Assembly (NCBI RefSeq): GCF_904846615.1
Contig: NZ_CAJHBK010000001.1
Location: 2,232,001-2,296,000 of the forward strand
Length of the DNA: 64,000 nucleotides
DNA from: Psychrobacter sp. JCM 18902
GTDB lineage: Bacteria > Pseudomonadota > Gammaproteobacteria > Pseudomonadales > Moraxellaceae
Reading direction: 5' to 3'
Below the pieces are notes generated by a model. That model was given only the letters and a program-made list of their open reading frames with translations, was not told where the DNA came from and made no database searches. Positions 38,204-49,800 of the stretch are shown piece by piece. A program made the position numbers and the translations under genes. Numbering within the stretch: the first letter of the stretch is position 1; each line of letters opens with the position of its first letter.

Positions 38204-38580
38204 GAGAAACCTTATTTATAAAAACCTGATCTAATTTAAGATAAAGTATAATCAATAAAATTTTTTTTCTTAGTGGTTTTTTGTCATCTAGCATCATTGT
38301 ATTTCTAGAAATAACCATTGGAATTTTAATGGGATAAGACGCCTATACTTCTCGGAGTACAATTGTACTATAAAACTTGGCACAATGACTGCGATATCAT
38401 TAGTCTAATAATTAACAAGTCTAATCTATATCTTCCTATAGCACGGTCTCAACCCTAACATACGACTGACCCACGCTTACTGATGGCTCAGACGTTGCAA
38501 ACATCACTTACTCTTACTAAAAATCCGTCTATACACGCGGTATAGACGGATTTTTTACGCTCATTAAAACGACCAAAGCA
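38204..38580. other. Spacer with two palindromes and a terminator
   Basis: Upstream of the BLUF-like gene are two perfect palindromes, ATTTCTAGAAAT (38301-38312) and AGTACAATTGTACT (38356-38369). The left end of the spacer belongs to the BLUF-like gene promoter, the right end holds the terminator at 38517-38556. Confidence 0.55.
38517..38556 (-). terminator. Terminator after the PEBP-like gene
   Basis: AAATCCGTCTATAC and GTATAGACGGATTT form a perfect 14-base stem with a five-base loop and T run. The sequence is a close relative of the hairpin at 37661-37699. Confidence 0.82.
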
Positions 38581-39096
38581 TCAATACCGACCCATCTCAA
38601 CCGTTGTCTCAGCAAGCACACTATCGCCTTGCCAAGCCTGCACATCTACCGTATACAGATGGTTTTTACCACCTGAACAAGGTGGTTTATATGCCCCTCC
38701 CGCTTCCCCTGCACGGCTACGATATTCCGCGACCATCTCAATCCCAACTGGCACTTCATAAGTATGCCCAAACACACGTGGAATCTCAGCACTCGTAGCA
38801 CCTTCTGGTAGGTTAAACTCTATAATGCCATGTCCACCATGTTGCATACGTTTATTGCTCACATCGTTATAAACGAAAACCAAGCTCTCCGCGCCCATCG
38901 GAATGTTTGAGACCGTCATGCTCGGCGTGGCTGGATTTTTGCCATCATAGTTTAGACACTGCTGCCCTTCAGGTATTTTTTTGCCATTCCAAGCAGCATC
39001 GTTAAACTTAACATCCATTGCAAAGGCATTGGCAGATACTGCCAATGTTGCCAATGCCGTCAAAGCGGTGACTGATTTTAAGGTAAAAATTTTCAT
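38581..39096 (-). CDS. Secreted YbhB/PEBP-like protein
   Basis: From the ATG at 39096, behind GGAGCTAGT, the protein has 171 residues with a signal peptide ending near residue 26 (VSANAFA-MD). The mature part resembles phosphatidylethanolamine-binding-like proteins of the YbhB/YbcL type: NPATPSMTVSNIPMGAESLV, an HG-containing strand (GGHGIIEFNLP) and the pocket segment GAYKPPCSGGKNHLYTVDVQAW. Two cysteines may form a disulfide in the periplasm. The bacterial family is of uncertain role. The family call is by motif resemblance and moderate. Confidence 0.65.
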   Translation of the reverse strand: MKIFTLKSVTALTALATLAVSANAFAMDVKFNDAAWNGKKIPEGQQCLNYDGKNPATPSMTVSNIPMGAESLVFVYNDVSNKRMQHGGHGIIEFNLPEGATSAEIPRVFGHTYEVPVGIEMVAEYRSRAGEAGGAYKPPCSGGKNHLYTVDVQAWQGDSVLAETTVEMGRY

Positions 39097-39396
39097 ACTA
39101 GCTCCTTTAGATAGCGGATACACTGATAAAAACCGTTCATCATTTTGTTAACTGATGTTGATCGTTAATCTTAACCTTATAATAAATAGCCACTCTTAAG
39201 TTAATTATATCGTTTAGGGTTTTTGTTAACCCTTCGAATAAGCGCAAATCAATCGCACCGCCAGTAAAGCGAATATCGCAGCAGTAGCCAAATTTGCATC
39301 ATCGCAGGTTACTTTATAGGTATTTATCTCTTTGGGTGTGTTGTAGTAGTATCTAAATCATTGGTATTGAAACGACTAAAAAACAATAGGATCATC
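39097..39396. other. Divergent spacer between PEBP-like and HAD genes
   Basis: About 300 bases. Nothing beyond likely promoter sequence was recognised; TTG at 39361 is an in-frame but unsupported start for the HAD gene. Confidence 0.4.
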
Positions 39397-40227
39397 ATGT
39401 TTATCGAAGATAAAATCGCCAAAGAAAGTATGACTATCAAGACTCCGACACCCAAGATCATCTTTTTTGACATCGATGATACCTTGAGCCGTAATGGCAT
39501 CATTGCCCAACACAACAAAGCAACACTTGAGCAGCTTGCAGATACTGATATTAAGCTGGTGATTTCAACGGGACGCTCCAAAGCCATATTGCCAGCAGAT
39601 ATTTTGGCCTTGCTCGAAGCTGATGTCTTAGATGCGATTATTTGTATGAATGGACAGTATAGTTTTGATAAAAAGGGTCGGATTAGCCACTATCCGTTGT
39701 CCGCTGAGCAAACGGATACAATCGTGCGTCTGTGCCAACAGAGCGAGTTGATTCATAAGTTTGACTCTGCCACCCATATCGCTTGGTCAGGTGAAAATGA
39801 GCGCTTGCGCGAGTTTAATGCCATCACGCCAAACTCTATCGTTGACCCTGAATATCATAAAGGGAATACCGTCTATCAATGCTCAGTATTTTTTAACAAT
39901 CAACAAGAGAAAATGCAGGACGTCGATTTTGCCCAGTACGAGTTAAAGCTCGTCCATTGGCATCATATCGGCGCAGATATCTTACCGATAGAGGCATCCA
40001 AGGCGCGAGGCATTAAAGACGTCTGTCAATATTATGGGGTAGATGCCAATGAGTGTATGGCGTTCGGTGATGGAATGAATGATTTAGAGATGTTTGACTT
40101 GGTCGGCTATGCGGTGGCGATGGGTGATGCCAAGCAAGAATTGATTGCGCGTGCAGACTTTGTTACGGGTACGATTGAGGAGCGCGGTATTCAGTCGGTG
40201 CTTGAGCAATTTCAGATTGCGTCTTAA
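39397..40227 (+). CDS. HAD-superfamily phosphatase, Cof type
   Basis: From the ATG at 39397 (AGGATC upstream) this is a 276-residue HAD hydrolase with the nucleophile motif FFDIDDTLSRNG at about residues 22-33, motif II (LVISTGR at about 60), a C2-type cap, and the C-terminal AFGDGMNDLEMFDLVGYAVAMGDA motif at about 222-245. Cof-type enzymes dephosphorylate sugar phosphates and cofactors such as PLP or FMN intermediates; the substrate is open. An upstream TTG in frame is less likely. A second in-frame ATG occurs 11 codons later. Confidence 0.85.
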   Translation: MFIEDKIAKESMTIKTPTPKIIFFDIDDTLSRNGIIAQHNKATLEQLADTDIKLVISTGRSKAILPADILALLEADVLDAIICMNGQYSFDKKGRISHYPLSAEQTDTIVRLCQQSELIHKFDSATHIAWSGENERLREFNAITPNSIVDPEYHKGNTVYQCSVFFNNQQEKMQDVDFAQYELKLVHWHHIGADILPIEASKARGIKDVCQYYGVDANECMAFGDGMNDLEMFDLVGYAVAMGDAKQELIARADFVTGTIEERGIQSVLEQFQIAS

Positions 40228-40255
40228 TAATCAGACTTTGCAAATTGCTATTTAT

Positions 40256-40296
40256 CTAGGACGTGTCCTCACTTTTAAAATAAGGACACGTCCTAG
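40256..40296. repeat. Dispersed palindromic repeat, copy A
   Basis: CTAGGACGTGTCCT and AGGACACGTCCTAG are perfect 14-base arms around a 13-base AT-rich loop (ACTTTTAAAAT). It lies between convergent genes and is related to the copies at 54551 and 63663. Confidence 0.75.
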
Positions 40297-40302
40297 CAAA
40301 AT

Positions 40303-40566
40303 CTAACCACGCTTCGTCATTAAACTATAAACCCAACTACCGATTTTATAAAATCCGACCACGATCAAAATAAGCACCACCGCTGCCAGCACATAGGCCA
40401 ACCAAACAGGCACATTACTCAACCAGCCAATCGTAAATGCCAAACCCATGTACGTCTCAACCGGCCAATTAACGATAGGTGTCGGCGAGCCAGCGTTAAA
40501 CATGGTCATAAAGGCAATTATGCCAAGCACAGCAGTAATCAGTCCAGCGCGTTTACGATTATTCAT
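40303..40566 (-). CDS. Small hypothetical membrane protein
   Basis: The 87-residue protein has two clear membrane segments (GLITAVLGIIAFMTMF and VWLAYVLAAVVLILIVVGFYKIG) with a Pro-rich loop between them and a basic C-terminus. No family is recognised. A ribosome-like AAAAGAGGC lies before the ATG. Convergent with the HAD gene; expression and role are unknown. Confidence 0.55.
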   Translation of the reverse strand: MNNRKRAGLITAVLGIIAFMTMFNAGSPTPIVNWPVETYMGLAFTIGWLSNVPVWLAYVLAAVVLILIVVGFYKIGSWVYSLMTKRG

Positions 40567-40970
40567 CTTTTGCCTCTTTTAATTCAAACCATTTAATTAA
40601 AACTCGATTGTTTTTATTTTATCGGTACTCTTTGCATCTTATAAAAACCACGTTATAAATTCATGGCTTAAGGGTAAAGCAGCTCTCATCATAGCATGAT
40701 TATTTACGCTTATTATCTTACTCAAATTCAGCAGTAAATCTCATATTTGTGCTTTTATAGATTCTTCAGCCATTCATCAGCGCCACTTTTAGCAATATTA
40801 TGAAGAACGAACTTCTTCCTTGCCCTTTAAATTCTTAACAATCATAGCCATAATAGTTTCACAACTGGCTCGATAACTTATATTCAGCACTTAGTATTTA
40901 GCCCTTAGCTTCCATTATCTATCATTTAACTTTTTACTCATTTGCATCATTCTTATTTAGGAGAGATATT
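40567..40970. other. AT-rich spacer before potD-like gene
   Basis: About 400 bases without recognisable gene or RNA. The downstream gene's ribosome site GGAGAGA is at the right end. Confidence 0.4.
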
Positions 40971-42092
40971 TTGACTCATTTATCATCGCCCCACAACATT
41001 GCTCGTAGCGCTCGTATACTACCAAAAGCACTATTAGCCGTGGCTGTTGGGCTAGCACTTGCTAGCTGTAGTAAGTCAGACAATACTGCGGCTGATGGTA
41101 CAGCAGCGAGTGCTGAAACGCTCAATCTGTATAACTGGTCAGAGTATATGCCGCAAGAGATTCTCGATGGTTTTACTGAAGAGACAGGCATTCGGGTCAA
41201 TTACACCACTTTCGACTCTAATGAAGCCATGTATGCCAAGCTTAAATTGCTCGATGACTCTAGCCAATATGACTTAGCCATCCCATCGACCTATTATGTC
41301 GAAAAAATGGCCAAAGAAGGCTTGCTGCAAGAGCTCGATAAATCCAAATTGAGCAATTTTAAGAATCTTGATACGTCTTTTACCAATACCAAGGTTGATC
41401 CAGAGAACAAATATTCGATTCCTTATATGTGGGGCAGCACCGGTCTTGCCATTAATGGTGACAAGGTCGATCCTGCAACCGTAAATAGCTGGAACGATTT
41501 ATGGCGTCCTGAGTATAAAGGGCAAGTGATGCTGATGAACGATATGCGCGAAGTGTTTGGCATGGCGCTATTGACCCTTGGACATTCAGGTAATAGTAAA
41601 AATCCTGACGAAATCAAAGCCGCTTATGAGAAGCTCACGACCTTGATGCCAAATGTGAAGACCTTTAACTCGGATGCCTCGCGTATGCCTTATATGGAAG
41701 GCGAAACCACGGTTGGTATGAGTTGGAATGGCGAGGCAATTATCGCCAATAACGAAGGCTTGACCAGCTTGGTTTATAAATATCCAACTGAAGGCGCTAT
41801 CTTGTGGATGGATAATTTTGTGATTCCGAAAAACGCCAAACAAGTCGATGCAGCCCACAAGTTTATTGACTACTTGCTGCGTCCTGAGAACTCTAAAATC
41901 GTCAGCGAAGAGATTGGTTATGCGTCGCCTAATATGGCTGCGCGTGAGATGATGCCAGAAGAGGTGAGAAACAATCCAACCATTTATCCGAGCAAAGACG
42001 TGCTGGCAAAAGCGGAATTCCAAGAAGATGTGGGCGATGAAGCATTGCAAGTCTATCAGCAGTATTGGGATAAGCTAAAAACTGGTCGTTAA
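40971..42092 (+). CDS. Polyamine-type ABC transporter substrate-binding lipoprotein, PotD/SpuD family
   Basis: The 373-residue protein starts with TTG, seven bases after GGAGAGA. It has a lipoprotein signal (LLAVAVGLALAS-C33), giving an inner-membrane-anchored or exported binding protein. The mature start LNLYNWSEYMPQEILDGF, YAKLKLLDDSSQYDLAIPS and SWNGEAIIANNEG are PotD/PotF signatures for putrescine/spermidine-type ligands. No permease or ATPase gene adjoins it, so it is an orphan component that must use a system elsewhere. Ligand specificity cannot be told by eye. A hairpin at 42159-42194 ends the gene. Confidence 0.88.
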   Translation: MTHLSSPHNIARSARILPKALLAVAVGLALASCSKSDNTAADGTAASAETLNLYNWSEYMPQEILDGFTEETGIRVNYTTFDSNEAMYAKLKLLDDSSQYDLAIPSTYYVEKMAKEGLLQELDKSKLSNFKNLDTSFTNTKVDPENKYSIPYMWGSTGLAINGDKVDPATVNSWNDLWRPEYKGQVMLMNDMREVFGMALLTLGHSGNSKNPDEIKAAYEKLTTLMPNVKTFNSDASRMPYMEGETTVGMSWNGEAIIANNEGLTSLVYKYPTEGAILWMDNFVIPKNAKQVDAAHKFIDYLLRPENSKIVSEEIGYASPNMAAREMMPEEVRNNPTIYPSKDVLAKAEFQEDVGDEALQVYQQYWDKLKTGR

Positions 42093-42158
42093 TCACTGTT
42101 TGTTGATAGCTGTTTTTTATAGCCATTTTTAATAGCTTTTTTAACAACTGTTACCGCA

Positions 42159-42194
42159 AAAAAAACGCTGACTTAATAAAGTCAGCGTTTTTTA
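42159..42194. terminator. Terminator between potD-like and FUSC genes
   Basis: AAAAAACGCTGACT pairs with AGTCAGCGTTTTTT around a short loop with A and T runs on the two strands. Confidence 0.82.
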
Positions 42195-42333
42195 TTTATT
42201 CTTTCTTGGCTGTTATTTAACTTTTATAGTCGTTTCAATATAATTTGGATACAAGGAAGGCGAGCGAAAGTACTACCAATAGTAGACTAAGCGAGCCTGA
42301 CACTGTATCTAATTTATATAGGATTGACTATAT

Positions 42334-43569
42334 TTATAAGTGCAAATCAGTTTCACTACCTTTGTGCTCGATACGGCGCTGCTCGCGACGTTGATAGCGC
42401 AGACCAGAGGCGGCAAACCATTTTGGCTTAGTCGTTTGCAATAAATCACTGAGCCGCTGCAATTGAACTTGCAAAGTTTGGGTCAGCCAAAAATAGCCTT
42501 GCCACTCAAAGCCTAAGTTTTCTACACTTGGATATTCTGATACCGCGATGCGTGTAATGGGTTGGAATACTTCATCATTTGGACTACGTAATACCGCCGC
42601 CATATGCTGCATCGCTTGCGTCAATTCGTGCTGATAATGAATAAGCAAAATATGGTTTTCATCATCAATCTCAATATTAGCCAAACGCGGTGCCGCACTT
42701 AACAGTAAATCAATCGTACCAATAATATTACGATGGGTACGCTGAATAGTCTCTAGCGTTTCTTTTTCAATGCCCGACTCACTTGCTGTCGCTGCAATAT
42801 GCGGACGCACGGCAAGCAAACGCTTATTAATCTTTTGTAATGCTTTCACCAAGGACTTATTGACCGGTGTATCTGGTATAGAACTGTTCGATGGATAAAT
42901 AATACTGGCCGAACTGGTCGCCTTACTATATTTAAACGGCTTGGGCACTAAGACATCCGCATCAATATGATTGCCAACCCCTGCATACAAATTGCTGCAG
43001 GTTTCAAGATTACTGGCCAACAAAAACCGCCACATCAACGTCGATTTAAGCGGTAAAATTAACGTCGCGGCCACCGCTACTCCTGCACCAAGCAAAATAT
43101 TGAACGCGCGATATAAGCCATCTTGGGCAATATTGCTGTGGTCAGGACTCGACACAATCATCAGCATGGTAATACCTGTCAGCAGACCGATATAGCCCAA
43201 TTGCTTGACCGCCACATAACCGATGATGCCACTGATAATGCCAATCAGTGCATAATATAGCCACAACCAGCCACCGATATCTTTAATCAGCCATAAGAAG
43301 CTAAGCCCGACCACCACCCCAAGCAAAGTACCCAATATCCGCTCTTTAGCCTTGGTATAAATCGCCCCTTGATATTGCAACAAACCCAAAATCACAAACA
43401 CGGTAATGGTCGTCCACTCACCATGCGGCAAGTGCGTAAACTCATTTAACAAGAGCGCAATAAGTACAGCCAGACCCAAACGTATGGCATGCAAAACATC
43501 TGCATGCTGATAACGGGCATAAGGCTCTACAAACGGGGCGGTAAATCGTTGCCAAAAAGTCGGTTTCAC
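42334..43569 (-). CDS. FUSC-family membrane transporter (copy 1)
   Basis: This 411-residue protein has an N-terminal FUSC-type membrane domain of about six segments (AIRLGLAVLIALLLNEFTHLPHG at the first, then the family segment YQGAIYTKAKERILGTLLGV at about residues 65-84) and a C-terminal cytosolic helical part with RPHIAATASESGIEKET and LLLSAAPRLANIEIDDENH. FUSC proteins include aromatic-acid and fusaric-acid efflux components and YccS-like proteins. It starts with GTG. A second copy with the same layout lies directly upstream; both end LRYQRREQRRIEHKG. Substrate unknown. Confidence 0.85.
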   Translation of the reverse strand: MKPTFWQRFTAPFVEPYARYQHADVLHAIRLGLAVLIALLLNEFTHLPHGEWTTITVFVILGLLQYQGAIYTKAKERILGTLLGVVVGLSFLWLIKDIGGWLWLYYALIGIISGIIGYVAVKQLGYIGLLTGITMLMIVSSPDHSNIAQDGLYRAFNILLGAGVAVAATLILPLKSTLMWRFLLASNLETCSNLYAGVGNHIDADVLVPKPFKYSKATSSASIIYPSNSSIPDTPVNKSLVKALQKINKRLLAVRPHIAATASESGIEKETLETIQRTHRNIIGTIDLLLSAAPRLANIEIDDENHILLIHYQHELTQAMQHMAAVLRSPNDEVFQPITRIAVSEYPSVENLGFEWQGYFWLTQTLQVQLQRLSDLLQTTKPKWFAASGLRYQRREQRRIEHKGSETDLHL

Positions 43570-43661
43570 GCAGGGTATCTCTTATAAGTGAAGGAAGAAA
43601 AAATCGGTTAAATTCTAGCTACTGGCTTAACCACTGATAAAGCGCTGATAAAGTCATGATC

Positions 43662-43702
43662 AAAAAATAGCGCCTTTTACCTATTAAAAGATAAAAGACG
43701 CT
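43662..43702 (-). terminator. Terminator of FUSC copy 2
   Basis: AGCGtCTTTTA and TAAAAGgCGCT form an imperfect stem around a TCTTTTAATAGG loop ending in a T run on the minus strand. Its sequence is a relative of the hairpin at 45127-45168. Confidence 0.72.
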
Positions 43703-43814
43703 GAAGGTCAAAGCATGCTAGCACATAACGACAAAAAAACACTCTAACAGCATCGCATTTGGCTATTGGTAATGCTGAAAGGTGCTGACAAATACTTGCC
43801 AGCATCTCCTATAT

Positions 43815-45050
43815 TTACAAGTGTAAATCGGACTCGCCCCCCTGCTCTTTCATTCTACGCTGCTCACGCCTTTGATAGCGCAGACCAGAAGCAGCATACC
43901 ACTGCGGTTTGGTCGTTTGCAGCAGATCACTTAACTGTTGCAGTTGTGCTTGTAACGTTTGCGTCAACCAAAAATATCCTTGCCACTCAAACGTTGCATA
44001 CTGTACGCTAGGATATTCTGATAGCGCAATACGCGTAATAGGTCGAAAAGTCTGATCGCTTGGACTGCGTAGCACTGCCGCGATATGCTGCATTGCTTGG
44101 GTGAGCTCGTGTTGATAGTGAATCAGTAGCGTATGATTATCATCGTCGATATCGATATTCGCCAAACGCGGCGCCGCACTAAGCAATAAATCAATGGTAC
44201 CGATGATATTGCGATGGGTACGCTGAATCGTTTCTATCGTCTCTTTATGAATGCCGGATTCGCTTGCTGTTGCAGCGATATGTGGACGTACTGCGAGTAG
44301 TCGCTTGTTTATTTGCTGCAGCGATTTTATCAACGCTTTATTAACAGGCATATCTGCAATAGCGCTACTTTGAGGATAAGACAGGCTAGCTGAGCTTGTC
44401 GCCCTAGTATAGACAAGCGACTTGGGAGCCACTATTTCAGCATCAATATGATGTCCGACACCAGCATAAAGCGTACTACAGGCTTCTAAATTATTTGCCA
44501 ATAAAAATCGCCACATCAACGTCGACTTTAGAGGTAAGACCACTGTCACCATGACCGCAATACCTGTACCGATTAAGATATTGAGTGCGCGATAGACACC
44601 ATCTTGCGCCATATTAACTTGATTCAAGTTAGAGACGATCATCAGCATAGTAATGCCAGTGAGTAACCCAGTATACCCTAGTCGCCTGACCGAAAAATAA
44701 CCAATAATCCCACTAATTATACCAATAAGCAGGTATTCTATCCCTAACCAAGCACCCGTCCCTTTATTGAACCATAAGATCGCAAATGCCACGACGATAC
44801 CCAAAACCGTGCCCAATACTCGCTCTTTGGCTTTGGTATAAATAGCGCCTTGATACTGTAGCAATCCCAAAATGATAAAGACGGTGATCGTCGTCCATTC
44901 CCCATGTGGAAAACGGCTTATTTGATTGGCTAACAGCGCAAACACGATGGCTGCACCGATACGTATGGCGTGCAAGATATCAGCGTGCTGATAGCGCGCA
45001 TAAGGTTCAATGAATGGTGCAGTAAATCGTTGCCAAATTTTTGGTTTCAC
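43815..45050 (-). CDS. FUSC-family membrane transporter (copy 2)
   Basis: The second FUSC gene also encodes 411 residues and begins with GTG (MKPKIWQRFTAPFIEPYARY). It keeps the key segment YQGAIYTKAKERVLGTVLGI and the cytosolic RPHIAATASESGIHKET and APRLANIDIDDDNH. Residue-by-residue similarity to copy 1 is high over the whole length, with most changes in the first membrane helices and the linker around residues 200-240. It is a recent tandem duplication. The two may form a heteromer or have diverged in substrate. Confidence 0.86.
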   Translation of the reverse strand: MKPKIWQRFTAPFIEPYARYQHADILHAIRIGAAIVFALLANQISRFPHGEWTTITVFIILGLLQYQGAIYTKAKERVLGTVLGIVVAFAILWFNKGTGAWLGIEYLLIGIISGIIGYFSVRRLGYTGLLTGITMLMIVSNLNQVNMAQDGVYRALNILIGTGIAVMVTVVLPLKSTLMWRFLLANNLEACSTLYAGVGHHIDAEIVAPKSLVYTRATSSASLSYPQSSAIADMPVNKALIKSLQQINKRLLAVRPHIAATASESGIHKETIETIQRTHRNIIGTIDLLLSAAPRLANIDIDDDNHTLLIHYQHELTQAMQHIAAVLRSPSDQTFRPITRIALSEYPSVQYATFEWQGYFWLTQTLQAQLQQLSDLLQTTKPQWYAASGLRYQRREQRRMKEQGGESDLHL

Positions 45051-45126
45051 GCACAGGTACTCTTATTAATTGAAGAATATATAGTCAATGAAAAGTAATA
45101 TCGAACCATCATGTACTGCTGATATC

Positions 45127-45168
45127 AAAAAAAAACGTCTCTTACCTGTTAAAAGGCAAAAGACGTTT
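45127..45168 (-). terminator. Terminator downstream of gltD
   Basis: AACGTCTTTTGCCT and AGGTAAGAGACGTT pair with minor mismatches, followed on the minus strand by a run of nine T. It resembles the hairpin after FUSC copy 2. Confidence 0.75.
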
Positions 45169-45213
45169 GAGATCGAAATAGAGTGTTCAATAATCGGATG
45201 TAAACCAAAACCA

Positions 45214-46647
<1,434 letters not shown>

Positions 46648-46815
46648 TTAATATGAGGCTTTTTATATCAAGCTTTTTTAAAGTGGGCGGTGACAGTCAA
46701 CGATGTCTCATTTATCGCAAAATTAAGAGATTTATATCGTGACCGTCACTTACCTGCTGAAAACCTTTGAGTTAAAAGGCTTTTAAAAGCGGAACATTGG
46801 ATAATCCAAGCAAAG

Positions 46816-49800
46816 CTACTGTGGGTCAGCCATGGTGGTCTTGAGAAGGCTCGCAATGTTTGCCGCTTTAGGCTTCACCAAATAAAACTTACGAACATAG
46901 TGTTCAAAGTCAGCCAATATCGTCTGACCCCACGCGCTGCCTGTTTTATTAACATGCGCTTCAATCACTTGCTGCAAATGGATACGATGCTCTTCGGTTT
47001 GCTCACTTGAGATACGATTCAGATCGATCAACTCATGGTTACAACGGTCAAAGAAATCGCCTTCCATATCGAGCACATAAGCGAAGCCACCTGTCATACC
47101 TGCCCCAAAGTTGAGACCCGTACGCCCAAGAATAGTGACAATACCGCCTGTCATATATTCACAGCAATGATCGCCTGTGCCTTCGATGACTGCATGCGCG
47201 CCAGAGTTACGAACACCAAAGCGCTCGCCAGCGGTACCAGCTGCATATAGTTTGCCACCCGTTGCGCCATATAAGCAGGTATTACCAATGATGGCGGTCT
47301 CTTGCGCCGTAAAACTTGAGTCTTTTGGTGGATAAATAACAATCTCACCGCCAGCCATGCCTTTGCCGACATAATCATTGGCATCGCCTTCTAGCTCAAT
47401 ATTTAGACCACCTGCATTCCAGACGCCTAAACTCTGCCCAGCAGTGCCAGTCAGATGCAGTTTAATTGGCATATCACTCATGCCAAGGTTGCCCCATACT
47501 TGCGCAATCTCACCAGAGATACGCGCGCCGATAGAGCGATCACAGTTACCGACATAATAGCTATAATCGCCGCCATTACCTTGACGAATATTGAGCAGCA
47601 TATCACTAATCATCTGTTCAGCGAGTAAGCCTTTATCAAATGGCTCATTACGCTCAACCTGACAGGTTTGGGCTTTACCACTACTGGCCGGATGGCTAAA
47701 TAACAATGGCGTTAAATCCAAATGACGCTGCTTATCCGTGTTGCCTTCTAATACTTCAAGCAAGTCAGTCCGTCCAACCAGCTCTTCCATACTACGCACA
47801 CCAAGGGCGGCAAGCCATTCACGCGTTTCAGTTGCTACAAATTTAAAGAAGTTAATGAGCATCTCTGCTTCACCAATGAAATGCTCGTCACGTAGTTTGG
47901 CTTTTTGCGTCGCAACTCCAGTCGGGCAATTATTCAGATGGCAAATACGTAAGTATTTACAACCAACGGCAATCATCGGCGTGGTACCAAAGCCAAAGCT
48001 TTCTGCCCCAAGGATAGCGGCTTTTACCACATCAAGTCCTGTCTTTAGACCACCATCAGTTTGAATACGAACTTTATGACGCAAGCCATTTACTCGTAGT
48101 GATTGGTGGGTCTCAGCCAGTCCTAGCTCCCATGGTGAGCCTGCATGATGGATAGACGATAGCGGAGAGGCTGCGGTGCCGCCATCATAGCCTGAAATCG
48201 TAATCAAATCGGCATAAGCTTTTGCCACGCCAGTCGCGATAGTACCAACGCCTGGACGTGAGACTAACTTGACCGATACTAGCGCATCTGGATTGACTTG
48301 CTTTAAATCAAAAATCAGCTGCGCTAAATCTTCGATAGAATAAATATCATGATGCGGCGGCGGTGAAATCAACGTCACACCCGGTACAGAATAACGTAAG
48401 CGTGCAATCAAAGCATTGACCTTGCCACCCGGCAGCTGACCACCCTCACCCGGCTTGGCACCCTGTGCAACCTTGATTTGCATCACTTCTGCTGAACGCA
48501 AATACGCTGGGGTGACGCCAAAACGACCCGAGGCAATTTGTTTGATCTTTGAGTTGCGCAACGTGCCATAACGTACTGGATCTTCGCCGCCCTCACCAGA
48601 GTTTGAACGTCCACCGATGGTATTCATCGCCATGGCAATCGCTTCATGGGCTTCGGGTGACAATGCCCCTAACGACATGCCCGCCGAGTCAAAGCGCGTC
48701 AGAATGGATGAGATATCCTCCACGTCATTAACGTCGATAGAGTTATCTGTTTTTAATTGCAATAAATCACGCAAGGTCGCAACCGGACGGCTATTGACCA
48801 AATCAGCATAATTACGATAATTGTCGTAATCACCCGTGCGTACAGCTGTATGCAGGCTGTTAATCACATCTGGATTAAAGGCATGATATTCTTTATTGAA
48901 GACAAACTTCAGTAAGCCACCTTGATCGAGTGGCGCGCGACGCTTGAAAGCATTCGCCGCTAGCTGTGCTTGATCGGCAGCTAAGTCAGCAAAGGTCGCA
49001 CCTTTAATACGACTCTGTACGCCTTTGAAACACAGGCTCACCACCTCTTCAGAGAGACCCACTGCTTCAAATAACTGCGCGCCGCGATAAGAGACAATGG
49101 TCGAGATGCCCATTTTTGATAAGATTTTTAGCAAGCCTTTATCCAAGCCTTTACGGAAATTAACCCGCGCTTGAATCGGATCACCAAGCAGCTCACCAGT
49201 CGCTACTAAGTCATCAATAACATCATAAGCCAAATAAGGATAAACGCAGGTCGCACCAAAACCAATCAAGACTGCCACTTGATGCGAGTCGCGCGCCAAA
49301 CCAGTCTCAATGATTAAATTAGCATCAGTACGAATACCTTGACCAATCAAATAATGATGCACCGCACCAGTCACCATGATGGCATTGGCTGGTACTTTAT
49401 CGGCATCGATGTCTTTATCAGACAACACAATCAAAGTGTGACCAGCTCGGATGCTGTTAGCTACTTGCTCGCAGATAGCCATGATGGCTTCTGATAACTC
49501 AAGGGTGCGATCATAGTTTAAATCAATACGCGCCATTTTAAAGGCTGGATCACCCAAGGTCTCAAGCTGCTGCATCTTGCTGGCTGACAGTACAGGCGAC
49601 GATAAGATAATACGGTGTGCATCTCGCGCTGATGGCGCAAACACGTTAGTTTCAGCACCGAGGCAGGTCTGCAATGACATCACGATAGATTCACGCAATG
49701 GATCAATCGGTGGATTGGTCACCTGTGCGAACTGCTGGCGGAAGAAATCACCGACATGGCGGATTTGCTGCGACAGCACTGCCATGGGCGTATCATCACC

